From the NCBI GenBank assembly GCA_023450835.1, contig JAEXGM010000016.1:1-19629 (forward strand): 19,629 bases of DNA. Direction: 5' to 3'. Made by a program: the position numbers and the translations under genes. The number at the start of each line of letters is the position of its first letter. Within the stretch, counting starts at the first letter, position 1. The notes below the pieces were generated by a model. It was not told where the DNA came from, did not search any database, and worked only from the letters and a program-made list of their open reading frames with translations. This DNA comes from Bacillota bacterium (GTDB taxonomy: Bacteria; Bacillota; Clostridia; Lachnospirales; Lachnospiraceae). Positions 1 to 8,580 of the stretch are shown here, piece after piece.

Positions 1-194
1 CCCTTGACCAGAAGGGGAACAGCATGCATCCGTCTGCCCCTAAGGGTACCGTTAACCAGTGGAACCAGGAACGATGTGATATCGGCAAATGGCTGAAGGG
101 CAAAACCATTGACAGGATACTTATCGGCTATGACCAGCCTGCCTCCAGCGGACAATACCGGGCTTACATTGATGATATTTCTATTCTGCGGTAA
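1..194 (+). CDS. C-terminal end of a probable glycan-binding or glycosidase-associated module (partial)
   Basis: Only the last 63 or so codons are inside the window, read from base 3 to a TAA at 192-194, so the gene begins to the left. The visible end includes W-x-K-GKTIDRILIGYD followed by a tyrosine-rich stretch and the ending YIDDISILR. This pattern (GKTI..I.IGYD, then Y.DDI.I) is typical of the last strands of jelly-roll, carbohydrate-binding-like domains that close large secreted bacterial glycosidases. The family assignment is from pattern memory, not a search. It is the only plus-strand gene and converges on the GH38 gene, sharing a bidirectional terminator with it. I infer an extracellular glycan-degrading enzyme related to the same substrate, but the catalytic part is not visible. 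Confidence 0.6.
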   Translation, partial: LDQKGNSMHPSAPKGTVNQWNQERCDIGKWLKGKTIDRILIGYDQPASSGQYRAYIDDISILR

Positions 195-289
195 GATATA
201 AAAGAGGGTTTCTATTCCTTAGTATTTAAGAAAACCCATGAATTTAAAGAAACAGGCAAATAGAAAACATGAAATAGATATTTACTGAC

Positions 290-338
290 AAATAAAAATG
301 GCTCCGGGAATAACAACCCGGAACCATCTTTATTTTTT
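290..338. terminator. Bidirectional rho-independent terminator between convergent genes
   Basis: The arms TCCGGG (303-308) and CCCGGA (317-322) enclose an 8-nt loop. They extend past one mismatch (302/323) into ATGG (298-301) and CCAT (324-327). An A-run lies to the left (293-297) and a T-run to the right (333-338), so the hairpin has a U-tail on both strands. It can end both the plus-strand gene (stop at 194) and the minus-strand transport/glycosidase operon (stop at 357). Confidence 0.88.
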
Positions 339-356
339 GCTGTTTTATTTTCTGTT

Positions 357-3323
357 TTATTTTTTTAATTTTATTGTTACAATTTCAAAAGGCTTTACTC
401 TTAAAGCTAGGAAGTCTCCGTTTCCGATAACCTCTTCCTCTTCTTCCATCAGATTGCATTTACTAATAGAAGTATATTGCTTATCAAATTGCAGCGATGT
501 ATTGACCGTTGCACCGTAAGGCTCATAAAGCCTGAGAATAAGGCTGTTCTCATCCTCTGCTTTCTTTATTGCTTCTATTACTACATTTTCCGCACCGCTT
601 ACCAGCTGGCTCGCTGCCGTACTGCTTCCTTCTCCTTTTTGCAGGATAACGGGTACATTGAACTCATATGCCTGTTTATGGACCTGACCGGTTCTTTCAT
701 CACCGGAATGAGGATACAGGGCATAACGAATCTGATGACTTCCCCTGTCAGCATTCTCACCCGGATAATTCTGGCTGCGGAGCAGATTCATATCTATAAT
801 CTTGCCCTGCACCCTGTAACCGTATTTACAGTCATTGAGAAGTGCTACGCCATAATCTGCTTCCGATAAATCCACCCACTTGTGTCCGCATACTTCAAAC
901 TGCGCTTTTTGCCAGAGGGTATTATCATTATTAGGACGCTTAATCTGTCCGAACTGAATTTCATAGCTTGCCTCTTTTGCAAGGATATCTGTTTCAAAGG
1001 AGGTACGAAGCATTTTCAGATTCTCTTTCCACTCAGCCTGCACTTCAACCTCTAACCGTTTACTTTCGTGTCCCAACTGAATGGTCACTATTATCCGGGA
1101 TTCTCCATAGGTATATCTTTGTTCGCAGGTCGCATAGGCTCCCTTCGCATAGAACTCCTGACTTTCCAGTACAAAATATTCCGGTTTTTTATCCGTATAT
1201 TCGATTGCAATATCCCAGCAGTCCCCATTCAGGTCGTCATAAACTGCAAAAAGGTTTGAAGGACCGCTTAAGCATTCCCTCTCCGCTGTTTTATCAAACA
1301 GTGAAATCAGCGCTCCCTCTTTACTGAAAACGGCACACAGATAATTATTTTCAAGGTAATCCCTGCCAGCCTCAGTCAGCACTTCACGAACAGGTGCTTT
1401 CTGCTTGGTAAAGCCCAGGGAAGGAACCTTCATCTCATAAATATTTCCGTCCTGCTCTACAAGCTCTGTCCTCTCCCAGGACAGGGAGTTAAAGGCTGTC
1501 AGGGCCGCATCACCTGAAATCTCTTTGTAACAATGTTCTGTCATTTCTTTCACTTTATTTAAAAGAATTTCATAACGGGCCACAGACTCATCGTATACAC
1601 GCTTAATAGAAGAGCCCGGTATAATATCATGGAACTGATACAGCAGCACTTCTTTCCAGATTTCATCCAGCTGCTGCTTCGGATAATCCTCCAGGTGGTT
1701 TGTTAATAGTAAGGCGAATTCCAGTTCCCTTAAGGCAAACTCCATCTTTCTGTTATACCATTTATTCTTCGCCTGAGTGGTATAGGTTCCCTGATGTCTT
1801 TCCAGGTACAGCTCTCCCACCCATTTTTGCAGCTTTCCTCTTGTACTTTCTTCCAGTCGTTCAAAAAGAGGCTGTGCAAAATCAATATTCACCGGACAAA
1901 GTCCGTTTAAGTTCTTCATACGGCCGGCCTGCTCCAGATGAAGAGAACCGGGACCGCCGCCGCCATCCCCTACACCAAATAATATGAGGGCCTCATCGCA
2001 GATGCCGCTGTCTATATAATTGTTCTCTGCATATTTCATCTGTCTGGGGGTTAAGCTGCTGTTATAGGTGTCCTCCGGCAGCATATGGGTAAAGATTTCC
2101 GTACCGTCAATTCCTTCCCACAGGAAGGTCTGATGAGGAAATTTATTGTGCTCACTCCAGGAAAGCTTTTGCGTCATAAAATAATCACAGCCGCTTCTTC
2201 TTAATATCTGAGGCAGGGAACCGGTATAGCCGAATACATCCGGCAGCCACAGATTCTTTACTTCAACGCCGAATTCTTCCCTGAAAAAGCGCTTACCATA
2301 TAATATCTGGCGGACAAGAGCTTCTCCTCCGCTTAGGTTGGTATCTGCTTCCACCCACATGCAGCCCTGTACTTCCCACTTGCCCTCTTTTATTTTTTCT
2401 TTTACACGTTCATATAGGGCCGGATAGTATTCTTTCATCCAGGCATACAGCTGTGCCTGGCTTGCTCCGAATTTATAATCCGGATACTGCTCCATATAAT
2501 GCAGGGTGTTGGAAAAAGTCCTTGCACCCTTCCTGATGGTCTCTCTGATTGGCCATAGCCAGGCAAGGTCAAGATGGGAATGGCCTATAGCGGTAAAGGA
2601 CAGGCCGCAGTCCCCGCCTGACTTCTCTAAGAGCTTCCCGGTTACTTCCAGAGCCCCATCTATTGCAGCCTCATTATATTTTCCCGCCCCCAGGGACGCC
2701 CCTACCTGCAAAGATGCATCATATAACTTGAAAAGAATCTGATTATATCTTGCACTTTCCTTTTGCAGGCACATAAGAAGTTCGTATAAAACACAATAAT
2801 CATAAAAAAGCTTTCTGATTTTTGTATCCTGAATTGCAATATCCGCTTCCAGTACTTTCCCATCGTTTTTCAGGCTGCCAAACAAGTCATTACAACCCGC
2901 ATCCATCCAGATGTCAATAACTTCTCCGCCCTGTGCTGCGTCCTCCAGATAGTAGACTCTCTTTCCGCCTCCCGCAAAACTAAATTCCGTAGCCACATTG
3001 GTAATGCCCCTGACCGGATTCCCATCCTTGTCCACAATAAGTCCTTCACCGCTGATATCAATTAACAGCACTGTTTTTTCCCCTTTGCAAGCTTCCGGCA
3101 CTATTCCGGTAAAATGAAACCATGCGCAGTCGAATAAATCCCCCCACTTTTCTCCCTTATTAAGAGTTCGCTTTTCACCGGTTTCTCTCTCTCTAAAGCT
3201 TACAGGTTCCTTGGTCTTATAGCAGGTAACGGTCAGTTCCCCTGTCTTTTTATAAACCCTGTCCTTTAACGCTCTTGCTGTCTGTTCAATAGTCCGTACT
3301 TGTTTTTCTTTTAGATATGGCAT
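357..3323 (-). CDS. Glycoside hydrolase family 38 alpha-mannosidase
   Basis: This 988-residue protein probably hydrolyses terminal alpha-mannosyl residues from imported oligosaccharides by a retaining, metal-dependent mechanism. The GH38 landmarks are clear: HSHLDLAWLWP with expected metal ligands H250 and D252, VEADTNLSGGE near 324-334, LPDVFGYTG with the expected nucleophile D362, GDGGGGP near 452-458, LERHQGTYTTQAKNK near 507-521, and LYQFHDIIPGSS with H565 as a probable fourth ligand. About 240 residues precede the catalytic domain, as in long 2C1-type bacterial members, and a beta-rich region follows. No signal peptide is seen, so it should act in the cytoplasm. The ATG has GCAGGAGA just upstream. 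It is the last gene of the operon, 49 bases after the hydrolase-like gene, and ends at the terminator near 300. Confidence 0.95.
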   Translation of the reverse strand: MPYLKEKQVRTIEQTARALKDRVYKKTGELTVTCYKTKEPVSFRERETGEKRTLNKGEKWGDLFDCAWFHFTGIVPEACKGEKTVLLIDISGEGLIVDKDGNPVRGITNVATEFSFAGGGKRVYYLEDAAQGGEVIDIWMDAGCNDLFGSLKNDGKVLEADIAIQDTKIRKLFYDYCVLYELLMCLQKESARYNQILFKLYDASLQVGASLGAGKYNEAAIDGALEVTGKLLEKSGGDCGLSFTAIGHSHLDLAWLWPIRETIRKGARTFSNTLHYMEQYPDYKFGASQAQLYAWMKEYYPALYERVKEKIKEGKWEVQGCMWVEADTNLSGGEALVRQILYGKRFFREEFGVEVKNLWLPDVFGYTGSLPQILRRSGCDYFMTQKLSWSEHNKFPHQTFLWEGIDGTEIFTHMLPEDTYNSSLTPRQMKYAENNYIDSGICDEALILFGVGDGGGGPGSLHLEQAGRMKNLNGLCPVNIDFAQPLFERLEESTRGKLQKWVGELYLERHQGTYTTQAKNKWYNRKMEFALRELEFALLLTNHLEDYPKQQLDEIWKEVLLYQFHDIIPGSSIKRVYDESVARYEILLNKVKEMTEHCYKEISGDAALTAFNSLSWERTELVEQDGNIYEMKVPSLGFTKQKAPVREVLTEAGRDYLENNYLCAVFSKEGALISLFDKTAERECLSGPSNLFAVYDDLNGDCWDIAIEYTDKKPEYFVLESQEFYAKGAYATCEQRYTYGESRIIVTIQLGHESKRLEVEVQAEWKENLKMLRTSFETDILAKEASYEIQFGQIKRPNNDNTLWQKAQFEVCGHKWVDLSEADYGVALLNDCKYGYRVQGKIIDMNLLRSQNYPGENADRGSHQIRYALYPHSGDERTGQVHKQAYEFNVPVILQKGEGSSTAASQLVSGAENVVIEAIKKAEDENSLILRLYEPYGATVNTSLQFDKQYTSISKCNLMEEEEEVIGNGDFLALRVKPFEIVTIKLKK

Positions 3324-3372
3324 AATTCGTCTCCTGCTTTTTTATGTAATAATGTTTTGCAACGGTACTTCC

Positions 3373-5694
3373 TTATCTCCAAAAGTATCCTTTTATGAAC
3401 AATGTCTGATTATGACTCTCATAAGAGAATAATTCTGTTTTAGATTCTTCATCCCAGGTATAGTTAACGGATACTTCCATTCCATCTTCGTCCTTAGCCG
3501 AAACGAAAACTACCGGTTTCGGAATTCTTATTCTTATAAAAGCTTTGATGTTATCTGCCGCTTTTACTTTCATGGTAAACCCTGTACCATCCTCTGCTTC
3601 TTCCAGAGAAAATATTCTGGCAGAACAGCCGATTACTCTCCACTCTGTGTCTTCTAATTCAGCGAAATCAAATAGTACTGTATTTTCATCCGGTCCTATG
3701 GTCTTCTCTTTTACAATCTCATAGTTATTTGTGAGCATGTCGGCAAACAGCCCCTTAAAAGTATGAACTTCTTCGGGTATCCCTTCTCTGCTTTCATTCA
3801 TTATAGAAGAAATAATATAGGGTCCTCTGCGTAAAGTCAACTGATTGGTGAATATCCACTGGGTACCGCCAAGGGCCAGCAGCTCTTTCATCCTCAAGCG
3901 ATACTCATCAGCCAGCTCTGTTGTCAGACAAAGCTTTGCCGGTGATATATTCCAGACCATAACACGGCCTTCGCCCACCCTATAAATGCCATCTTCCTTT
4001 TCCCCCAAGAGTCCCAGCATCTCAAATAAATGTTCCGAGGCGTTACGATACCCCACCTTTCCCTCAGCGGATTTACCGGCACGATTCCACCAGCCTTCCA
4101 CATCATGATAGGGGTCCGTACCATCTCCTATATAAACCAGGGTGCCGCCGCTCTTTACCCAGGCGGCAAGAGCATTGTTTATATCCGGAGACTCCGGTTT
4201 CATATACTCATAACTTAGGATAAGAGTCTTATAATCATCAAAATAGGCTGTATAACGTCTGATATTATCTAACAGCACAGGCCGGACCGGAAGGCCGTAT
4301 TTTAACAGGGGCATTGCCATGCCAAAGAAATTCGGGAACGTGCTGCTTTGGATAAAAGTCTGATACAGATCCCTGTCTTTCGCCACCTTTTCCATAAATA
4401 CCTGGCTTTCCTCCCGGCAGTCTTCTCCGTCATGCATTCTATCCTTAAACTCATCCATTACCTTTTCCAGCATAACCTCATTTTCTTCCGTTATGATTCC
4501 ATCCGGATAGCTTCTCTGAAAGAGTCCCGAGTCGGACATCAGAATGCCAACACCTTCCTTTACCCCGTCAAAGCAGTATTCGGTTTGGTCCATGTCACCA
4601 AACATCTGAACCATACTGTTAAGAAGAGTTGCATATTCAGGCGGTATTACTTTAGCTCCCGGCATATTGTCTGTGGGGATAGTGCCGCTGTCTAGACCTG
4701 CCTTACGGGGAAATACTCCGTCGAATACCCTTCTTGGCCAGGGGCAGATTTCATAATGATGAACTGCCGGATGTAAAAGGGAAGCAACTGCGGTCTTCAC
4801 ATAATTATACCGGTAATCCTCCCAGGTATATTCCGGATTGTCTTCTATCGGGTCATGAAGGAACCACATTCTCCTGCCTGTGCCCTTTACCAGCTCCTGC
4901 ATAATGCCGTACTCTAAAAATGCAGTCTCAAAGGTCCTTTCCTTTACCACACCTTCATAGACATTTGCCGGGCGGCTGGTACCGGTCCATACCTGCGCAA
5001 TATAGCCGTCCACCGCAGGCAGGCCGATAAGAGCCCCTTCCGGACTCATAATTTTCCATTGGGTATAATTTAGCAGGCTATGGGTCGGAACATAAAAACG
5101 AAGCACTCTGCCGTATTCCGTAAGAGCATACTCCTTCAGAGCATTTCCGATATGGCTTATGGTTCTTGCATAAAGGTAAGCCTTAAGCTTTGAAGCTTTA
5201 TATCTTGTATCCAGACTGCTGTGGGGCGGCTGCCAGGACTCCCTGTAATATAAATAGTATTCTCTCTTAAAGCTCTCCGAGTATCCTCCCCGGTCCCAAA
5301 ATTCCGGCTCTTCCATATGAATGGCTTCTACTCCAGAATCCACTGCGCGTTTAAGCTTTTTAACCAGATATTCTGCAAAGGCTACCGTCGGTGACATATA
5401 GGGAACCTCTTTTCCATGCTTTATATGCTTGTCGTAACGGTCCATCTGACTCTCATCCCAATGGTTCCTGCCGTCATATTCCCCGTACAGATAATCCTGA
5501 TATTCTCCCCAGGCGATACCTGTCATCAGATGGACAACATATCCTTTCTCCTTAAACTTACGCACTCTTTCCGGCATTGCAGCATCAATACCGTACACCA
5601 TGACAAAATCACATTGTACATCTATATTAGACTGCCAAGGGGCACTTTCCTGAAAGCCTGTTAATTCCTGCGATCTCTCTCTGATATATGCCAT
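3373..5694 (-). CDS. Putative glycoside hydrolase of unassigned family (TIM barrel plus GH42-like middle domain)
   Basis: I do not recognise a named family for this 773-residue protein. Residues about 25-330 alternate hydrophobic strands and helices like a (beta/alpha)8 barrel. Acidic motifs sit at strand ends: HMEEPEFW (E128, E129, E131) and HHYEICPWP (E315). These are in the right order and spacing for an acid/base and a nucleophile of a clan-A type enzyme. Residues about 380-560 (VGILMSDSG, PVRPVLLDNI, KTLILSYEYM, WVKSGGTLVYIGDG) resemble the Rossmann-like trimerisation domain of GH42 beta-galactosidases, and a small beta-rich C-terminal domain follows. There is no signal peptide, so it is probably cytoplasmic. 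The ATG is preceded by AAAGGGG. It lies between the solute-binding protein and GH38 genes, suggesting it acts on the same imported glycan. Substrate and family membership are inference. Confidence 0.65.
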   Translation of the reverse strand: MAYIRERSQELTGFQESAPWQSNIDVQCDFVMVYGIDAAMPERVRKFKEKGYVVHLMTGIAWGEYQDYLYGEYDGRNHWDESQMDRYDKHIKHGKEVPYMSPTVAFAEYLVKKLKRAVDSGVEAIHMEEPEFWDRGGYSESFKREYYLYYRESWQPPHSSLDTRYKASKLKAYLYARTISHIGNALKEYALTEYGRVLRFYVPTHSLLNYTQWKIMSPEGALIGLPAVDGYIAQVWTGTSRPANVYEGVVKERTFETAFLEYGIMQELVKGTGRRMWFLHDPIEDNPEYTWEDYRYNYVKTAVASLLHPAVHHYEICPWPRRVFDGVFPRKAGLDSGTIPTDNMPGAKVIPPEYATLLNSMVQMFGDMDQTEYCFDGVKEGVGILMSDSGLFQRSYPDGIITEENEVMLEKVMDEFKDRMHDGEDCREESQVFMEKVAKDRDLYQTFIQSSTFPNFFGMAMPLLKYGLPVRPVLLDNIRRYTAYFDDYKTLILSYEYMKPESPDINNALAAWVKSGGTLVYIGDGTDPYHDVEGWWNRAGKSAEGKVGYRNASEHLFEMLGLLGEKEDGIYRVGEGRVMVWNISPAKLCLTTELADEYRLRMKELLALGGTQWIFTNQLTLRRGPYIISSIMNESREGIPEEVHTFKGLFADMLTNNYEIVKEKTIGPDENTVLFDFAELEDTEWRVIGCSARIFSLEEAEDGTGFTMKVKAADNIKAFIRIRIPKPVVFVSAKDEDGMEVSVNYTWDEESKTELFSYESHNQTLFIKGYFWR

Positions 5695-5732
5695 ACGATT
5701 TTTTCCCCTTTCTATTTTAATTTATACACTGA

Positions 5733-5764
5733 CATAAGACGTCAGCCAACGCTGACGCCTTATG
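5733..5764 (-). other. Intercistronic stem-loop downstream of the solute-binding protein gene
   Basis: Two 14-base arms (5733-5746 and 5751-5764) flank a 4-nt loop. In the minus-strand RNA all 14 positions pair, one of them as a G-U wobble (5739/5758). In the plus-strand RNA the same position would be an A-C mismatch, so the structure fits the minus-strand transcript. No U-run follows, so a plain terminator is unlikely. It sits 12 bases after the binding-protein stop and 39 bases before the next start codon. Such hairpins often protect the binding-protein mRNA 3' end or reduce downstream expression; that role is inferred here. Confidence 0.75.
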
Positions 5765-5775
5765 CTTAAACTTTT

Positions 5776-7524
5776 TTAGTCCAGTATATCATCCCTGGAG
5801 TTAGCACATTCTGTTACATACTTTAGATAATCTTTGAAGATTCCATTGTCCTGGGTCAAGAGATACTTCTGGTAATCTTCCAGGATAGAACGGGCCTCTG
5901 CTTCTGATTTTGCAAAGTAAGCACGCTGCTCATAATCTTTTTGTGTAGTACCCTCAAAGGCAAATTTCTTTACGGTATCGTAATCCTTATAATTCTGTAC
6001 CAGTCCTTCCAAAGGATAACCGTCTACCCTCTCAACGGGACGTGCAGCTTTATAAGCTACCATTTCCGGCGGTGCCGCATCAGCATCACCTGCACCGATT
6101 TCACCCCACCAGGTAAAACGCTTATCTGCCTGAAGTGTACGTCCTAATATGTAACCGATACCTTTTTCACGAAGCTCATCATCAGCGGAAGTATCTCCTG
6201 CTGCTTTTCTTTCAAGTATGTCTTTATTAAGACGAGGCTGACCATCTGCATTTAAAGTATAAGTATCCCCTTCAATACCATACTGGCACAGACGTGCTCC
6301 TTCTTCACTGTTTACATAATCAAGATATGTCAAAGCCGCTTCAATATTAGAACAGGTGCTTGGGAAGATAATTGCAGGAGAACCGGCGCGGCCGTTCTGC
6401 TCAAGCTGTACTAAAGGCTGACCATCCTTATATGTCATCGGTCCTACGGGAACATACTTCATTTCCGGATGAGCACTGTATAGACCGGTAAGTTTTGTTG
6501 AATTGATAACGGAGCCGTATTGTGCGGATGCAAATAATGCTGTACCGTTTCCGACCTTTTCATCTGCCTGGGCATCGGACTGTTTAAAGCATTCCACATC
6601 CATTAACCCCTGATTTACAAGTTTCCAGATAAATAACTGCCTCTTAATATAGTCCTCTGTTAAAGGAATATAGTTATAGGTACCATCCGCCTGTTTTACA
6701 TAGTTACTGAATTTCTTCTCGGAAAAATTAATGGAGTAACCTGTACTGTCCCAGCCATCGTGATAGGTCGTGGCTACAATACAGTCATTGCCGTTAACAT
6801 CCTTAAAGCCGTGTTCCTTTGCCTTTACCATGAAATCATATAACTGGTCTGCTGTCTTAATGGTAGCAGGATCAATTCCTAAGGCTCCGGGAACATCACC
6901 ACGAACGAATACACCATAAGTCCAGTTTGTAACGTCAGCAGTATCTCCGGGAGTTTCCTGGGGCAAAATATATTTATGACCGTTAAAACCCTTGTAATTC
7001 AAATCGTTCTCCAGATAAGACTGTGATACGATTCCAACGTCGTAGGAATTAGCAAGATTCGGGTAATTTGGAAGGTAATCTTCAATAGCAAGTAATCTTC
7101 CTTCTGATGCCGCTTTTTTAATTACCGCGGTCTCACCAGCACTGCCGCCCCAATAAGGAGCATTAATAATGTCAGGCATATCACCGGAAGCAAACATCAG
7201 ATTCAGTTTCTCTGTCTCACTCATCATAATGCCTTCAAATTCAACTGTAACCCCTGTTTTTTCTCTGATAGCTTTTGCCACTTCATTGTTGTACTGATCA
7301 GATGCTGTTTTAAATCCACCGTTCCAGCATATCAGCATTTTTAACTTTACGTCATCGAATTTTTTAGGTCCTTTTGTATCTGTTGTAGCATCAGTCGTAC
7401 TTGCACCTTGGGAATCAGCCGGTTGTGATTCTGCCTTCTTATTGTCATCAGTTTTTGAACAGCCAGAAACCAGGGTTGCTGCCATCATAATGACTAAGAA
7501 GATACTAAGTAACTTTTTTTTCAT
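5776..7524 (-). CDS. Sugar ABC transporter substrate-binding lipoprotein (family 1, LipO/YtcQ-like)
   Basis: This 582-residue protein is the extracellular binding component of a CUT1-type oligosaccharide importer. The N-terminus is a lipoprotein signal: MKKK, a hydrophobic segment, and the lipobox LVSGC with lipidated C22, followed by a Ser/Thr/Asp/Gln-rich linker to about residue 55. The mature part reads like large family-1 binding proteins (ADQLYDFMVKAKEHG, ALTYLDYVNSEEGARLCQYG). At over 500 residues it is of the large class associated with complex glycans. The frame stays open to 7608, but the ATG at 7524 is preferred because AAAAGGAGA sits 7 bases upstream and the protein then begins with a proper signal peptide. 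The ATG at 7530 is too close to that site. It follows the two permease genes. The ligand cannot be read from the sequence; a mannose-containing oligosaccharide is suggested by the GH38 gene. Confidence 0.92.
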   Translation of the reverse strand: MKKKLLSIFLVIMMAATLVSGCSKTDDNKKAESQPADSQGASTTDATTDTKGPKKFDDVKLKMLICWNGGFKTASDQYNNEVAKAIREKTGVTVEFEGIMMSETEKLNLMFASGDMPDIINAPYWGGSAGETAVIKKAASEGRLLAIEDYLPNYPNLANSYDVGIVSQSYLENDLNYKGFNGHKYILPQETPGDTADVTNWTYGVFVRGDVPGALGIDPATIKTADQLYDFMVKAKEHGFKDVNGNDCIVATTYHDGWDSTGYSINFSEKKFSNYVKQADGTYNYIPLTEDYIKRQLFIWKLVNQGLMDVECFKQSDAQADEKVGNGTALFASAQYGSVINSTKLTGLYSAHPEMKYVPVGPMTYKDGQPLVQLEQNGRAGSPAIIFPSTCSNIEAALTYLDYVNSEEGARLCQYGIEGDTYTLNADGQPRLNKDILERKAAGDTSADDELREKGIGYILGRTLQADKRFTWWGEIGAGDADAAPPEMVAYKAARPVERVDGYPLEGLVQNYKDYDTVKKFAFEGTTQKDYEQRAYFAKSEAEARSILEDYQKYLLTQDNGIFKDYLKYVTECANSRDDILD

Positions 7525-7626
7525 ATACATTCTCCTTTTATTTTTTTGTATGGTTATTATGGACTGCCTTGTTTTGCCTTTGTTGAACTCACAGGGATGC
7601 TTTACCAAGTCAGCGCCTTCATACCG

Positions 7627-8517
7627 TCATCCTTTTACAGAACCGATCATAACCCCCTTTACGTAATACTTTTGAAGAAAGGGATAAACCACTACAATAG
7701 GCATGGTAAGAATCATTACAAATGCCATCTGTAAAGACTGGCTGGTATAGCTGGTCATGGTCGATAAGCTGGACTCCTGCCCCAGTTTAATGGTAGAGGA
7801 GGCTGTTGCCTCTCCAAGAAGTTTTTGCAGCAGAGTGGCGGCAGGATAAAGTGCTGTCCGGCTCTGGTAATAAGCTCCGGTAAACCAGTCATTCCAGTGC
7901 CCAACTCCGATAAACAGCGCAAGAGTTGCCAGAATGGGCTTAGACAGCGGAATGAATATACGAAACAGTATTTTAGTTTCCCCTGCCCCGTCAATCTGGG
8001 CGGATTCCCTGAGCTCGGCCGGAATACTATCAAAGTAGGTCCTTAGCAGAAGGAAATTAAAAAAGCTGTAGACTGCCGGAATAACATAAAGTAAAAAGCT
8101 TTTCGTCAATCCCATATCACGAAGCAGCATATAATACGGTATCATTCCTCCTCCGAATATGGTCGTAAAGTAAAAAAAGAAAGTAAAAAAAGTCTTGCCG
8201 GGTAATGTCTTAATGCTAAGTGCATATGCTATCAGGGCCGTAAAAAACAATCCCAGTAATACACCAATCAAAGTTCTTCCAACGGATATGGACAAGGAAT
8301 CGAATATACGGGAATCCTTAAAGGCGTGAGTGAAATTCTCCAGAGTAAATTCCCTGGGCCAAAAATATACGCCTCCTTTGACAAAGTCTCTTCCGGTATT
8401 AAAGGATGCTACCAGTACATACCAGAACGGATATAAGGAAATGAAGCCAAAAGCTGCTAAAAATATGTAATTGAAAAACACGAATATTTTACGGGATTTT
8501 GATTCTTTTATTTTCAT
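7627..8517 (-). CDS. Carbohydrate ABC transporter permease, YtcP/MalG-like (CUT1 family)
   Basis: This is an integral membrane subunit of the importer, 296 residues from the chosen start, with about six hydrophobic segments. The first (FFNYIFLAAFGFISLYPFWYVLVASFN) is typical of YtcP-type proteins. The cytoplasmic EAA loop that docks the ATPase is visible as ELRESAQIDGAGETKILFRIFIPLS, around residues 167-193. The end, YYVKGVMIGSVKG, matches the family's usual C-terminus. Start choice is uncertain: the frame is open to 8568, and ATGs at 8538 (GGAGG 12 bases upstream) and 8517 (AAGG 8 bases upstream) are both possible. I prefer 8517 because the protein then begins MKIKESKSRK before the first membrane helix. 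The binding-protein gene follows after 102 bases. Confidence 0.92.
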   Translation of the reverse strand: MKIKESKSRKIFVFFNYIFLAAFGFISLYPFWYVLVASFNTGRDFVKGGVYFWPREFTLENFTHAFKDSRIFDSLSISVGRTLIGVLLGLFFTALIAYALSIKTLPGKTFFTFFFYFTTIFGGGMIPYYMLLRDMGLTKSFLLYVIPAVYSFFNFLLLRTYFDSIPAELRESAQIDGAGETKILFRIFIPLSKPILATLALFIGVGHWNDWFTGAYYQSRTALYPAATLLQKLLGEATASSTIKLGQESSLSTMTSYTSQSLQMAFVMILTMPIVVVYPFLQKYYVKGVMIGSVKG

Positions 8518-8580
8518 GCTAATAACCTTGCCTTTCATCAAAGCCTGTAGCCTCCAAGCCGCAGACATAAATTTGAGATA

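Noticed and set aside
7525..7608. A 28-residue N-terminal extension of the solute-binding protein.
   Set aside because: It would bury the lipoprotein signal peptide, and the ribosome binding site lies inside it, just before the ATG at 7524.
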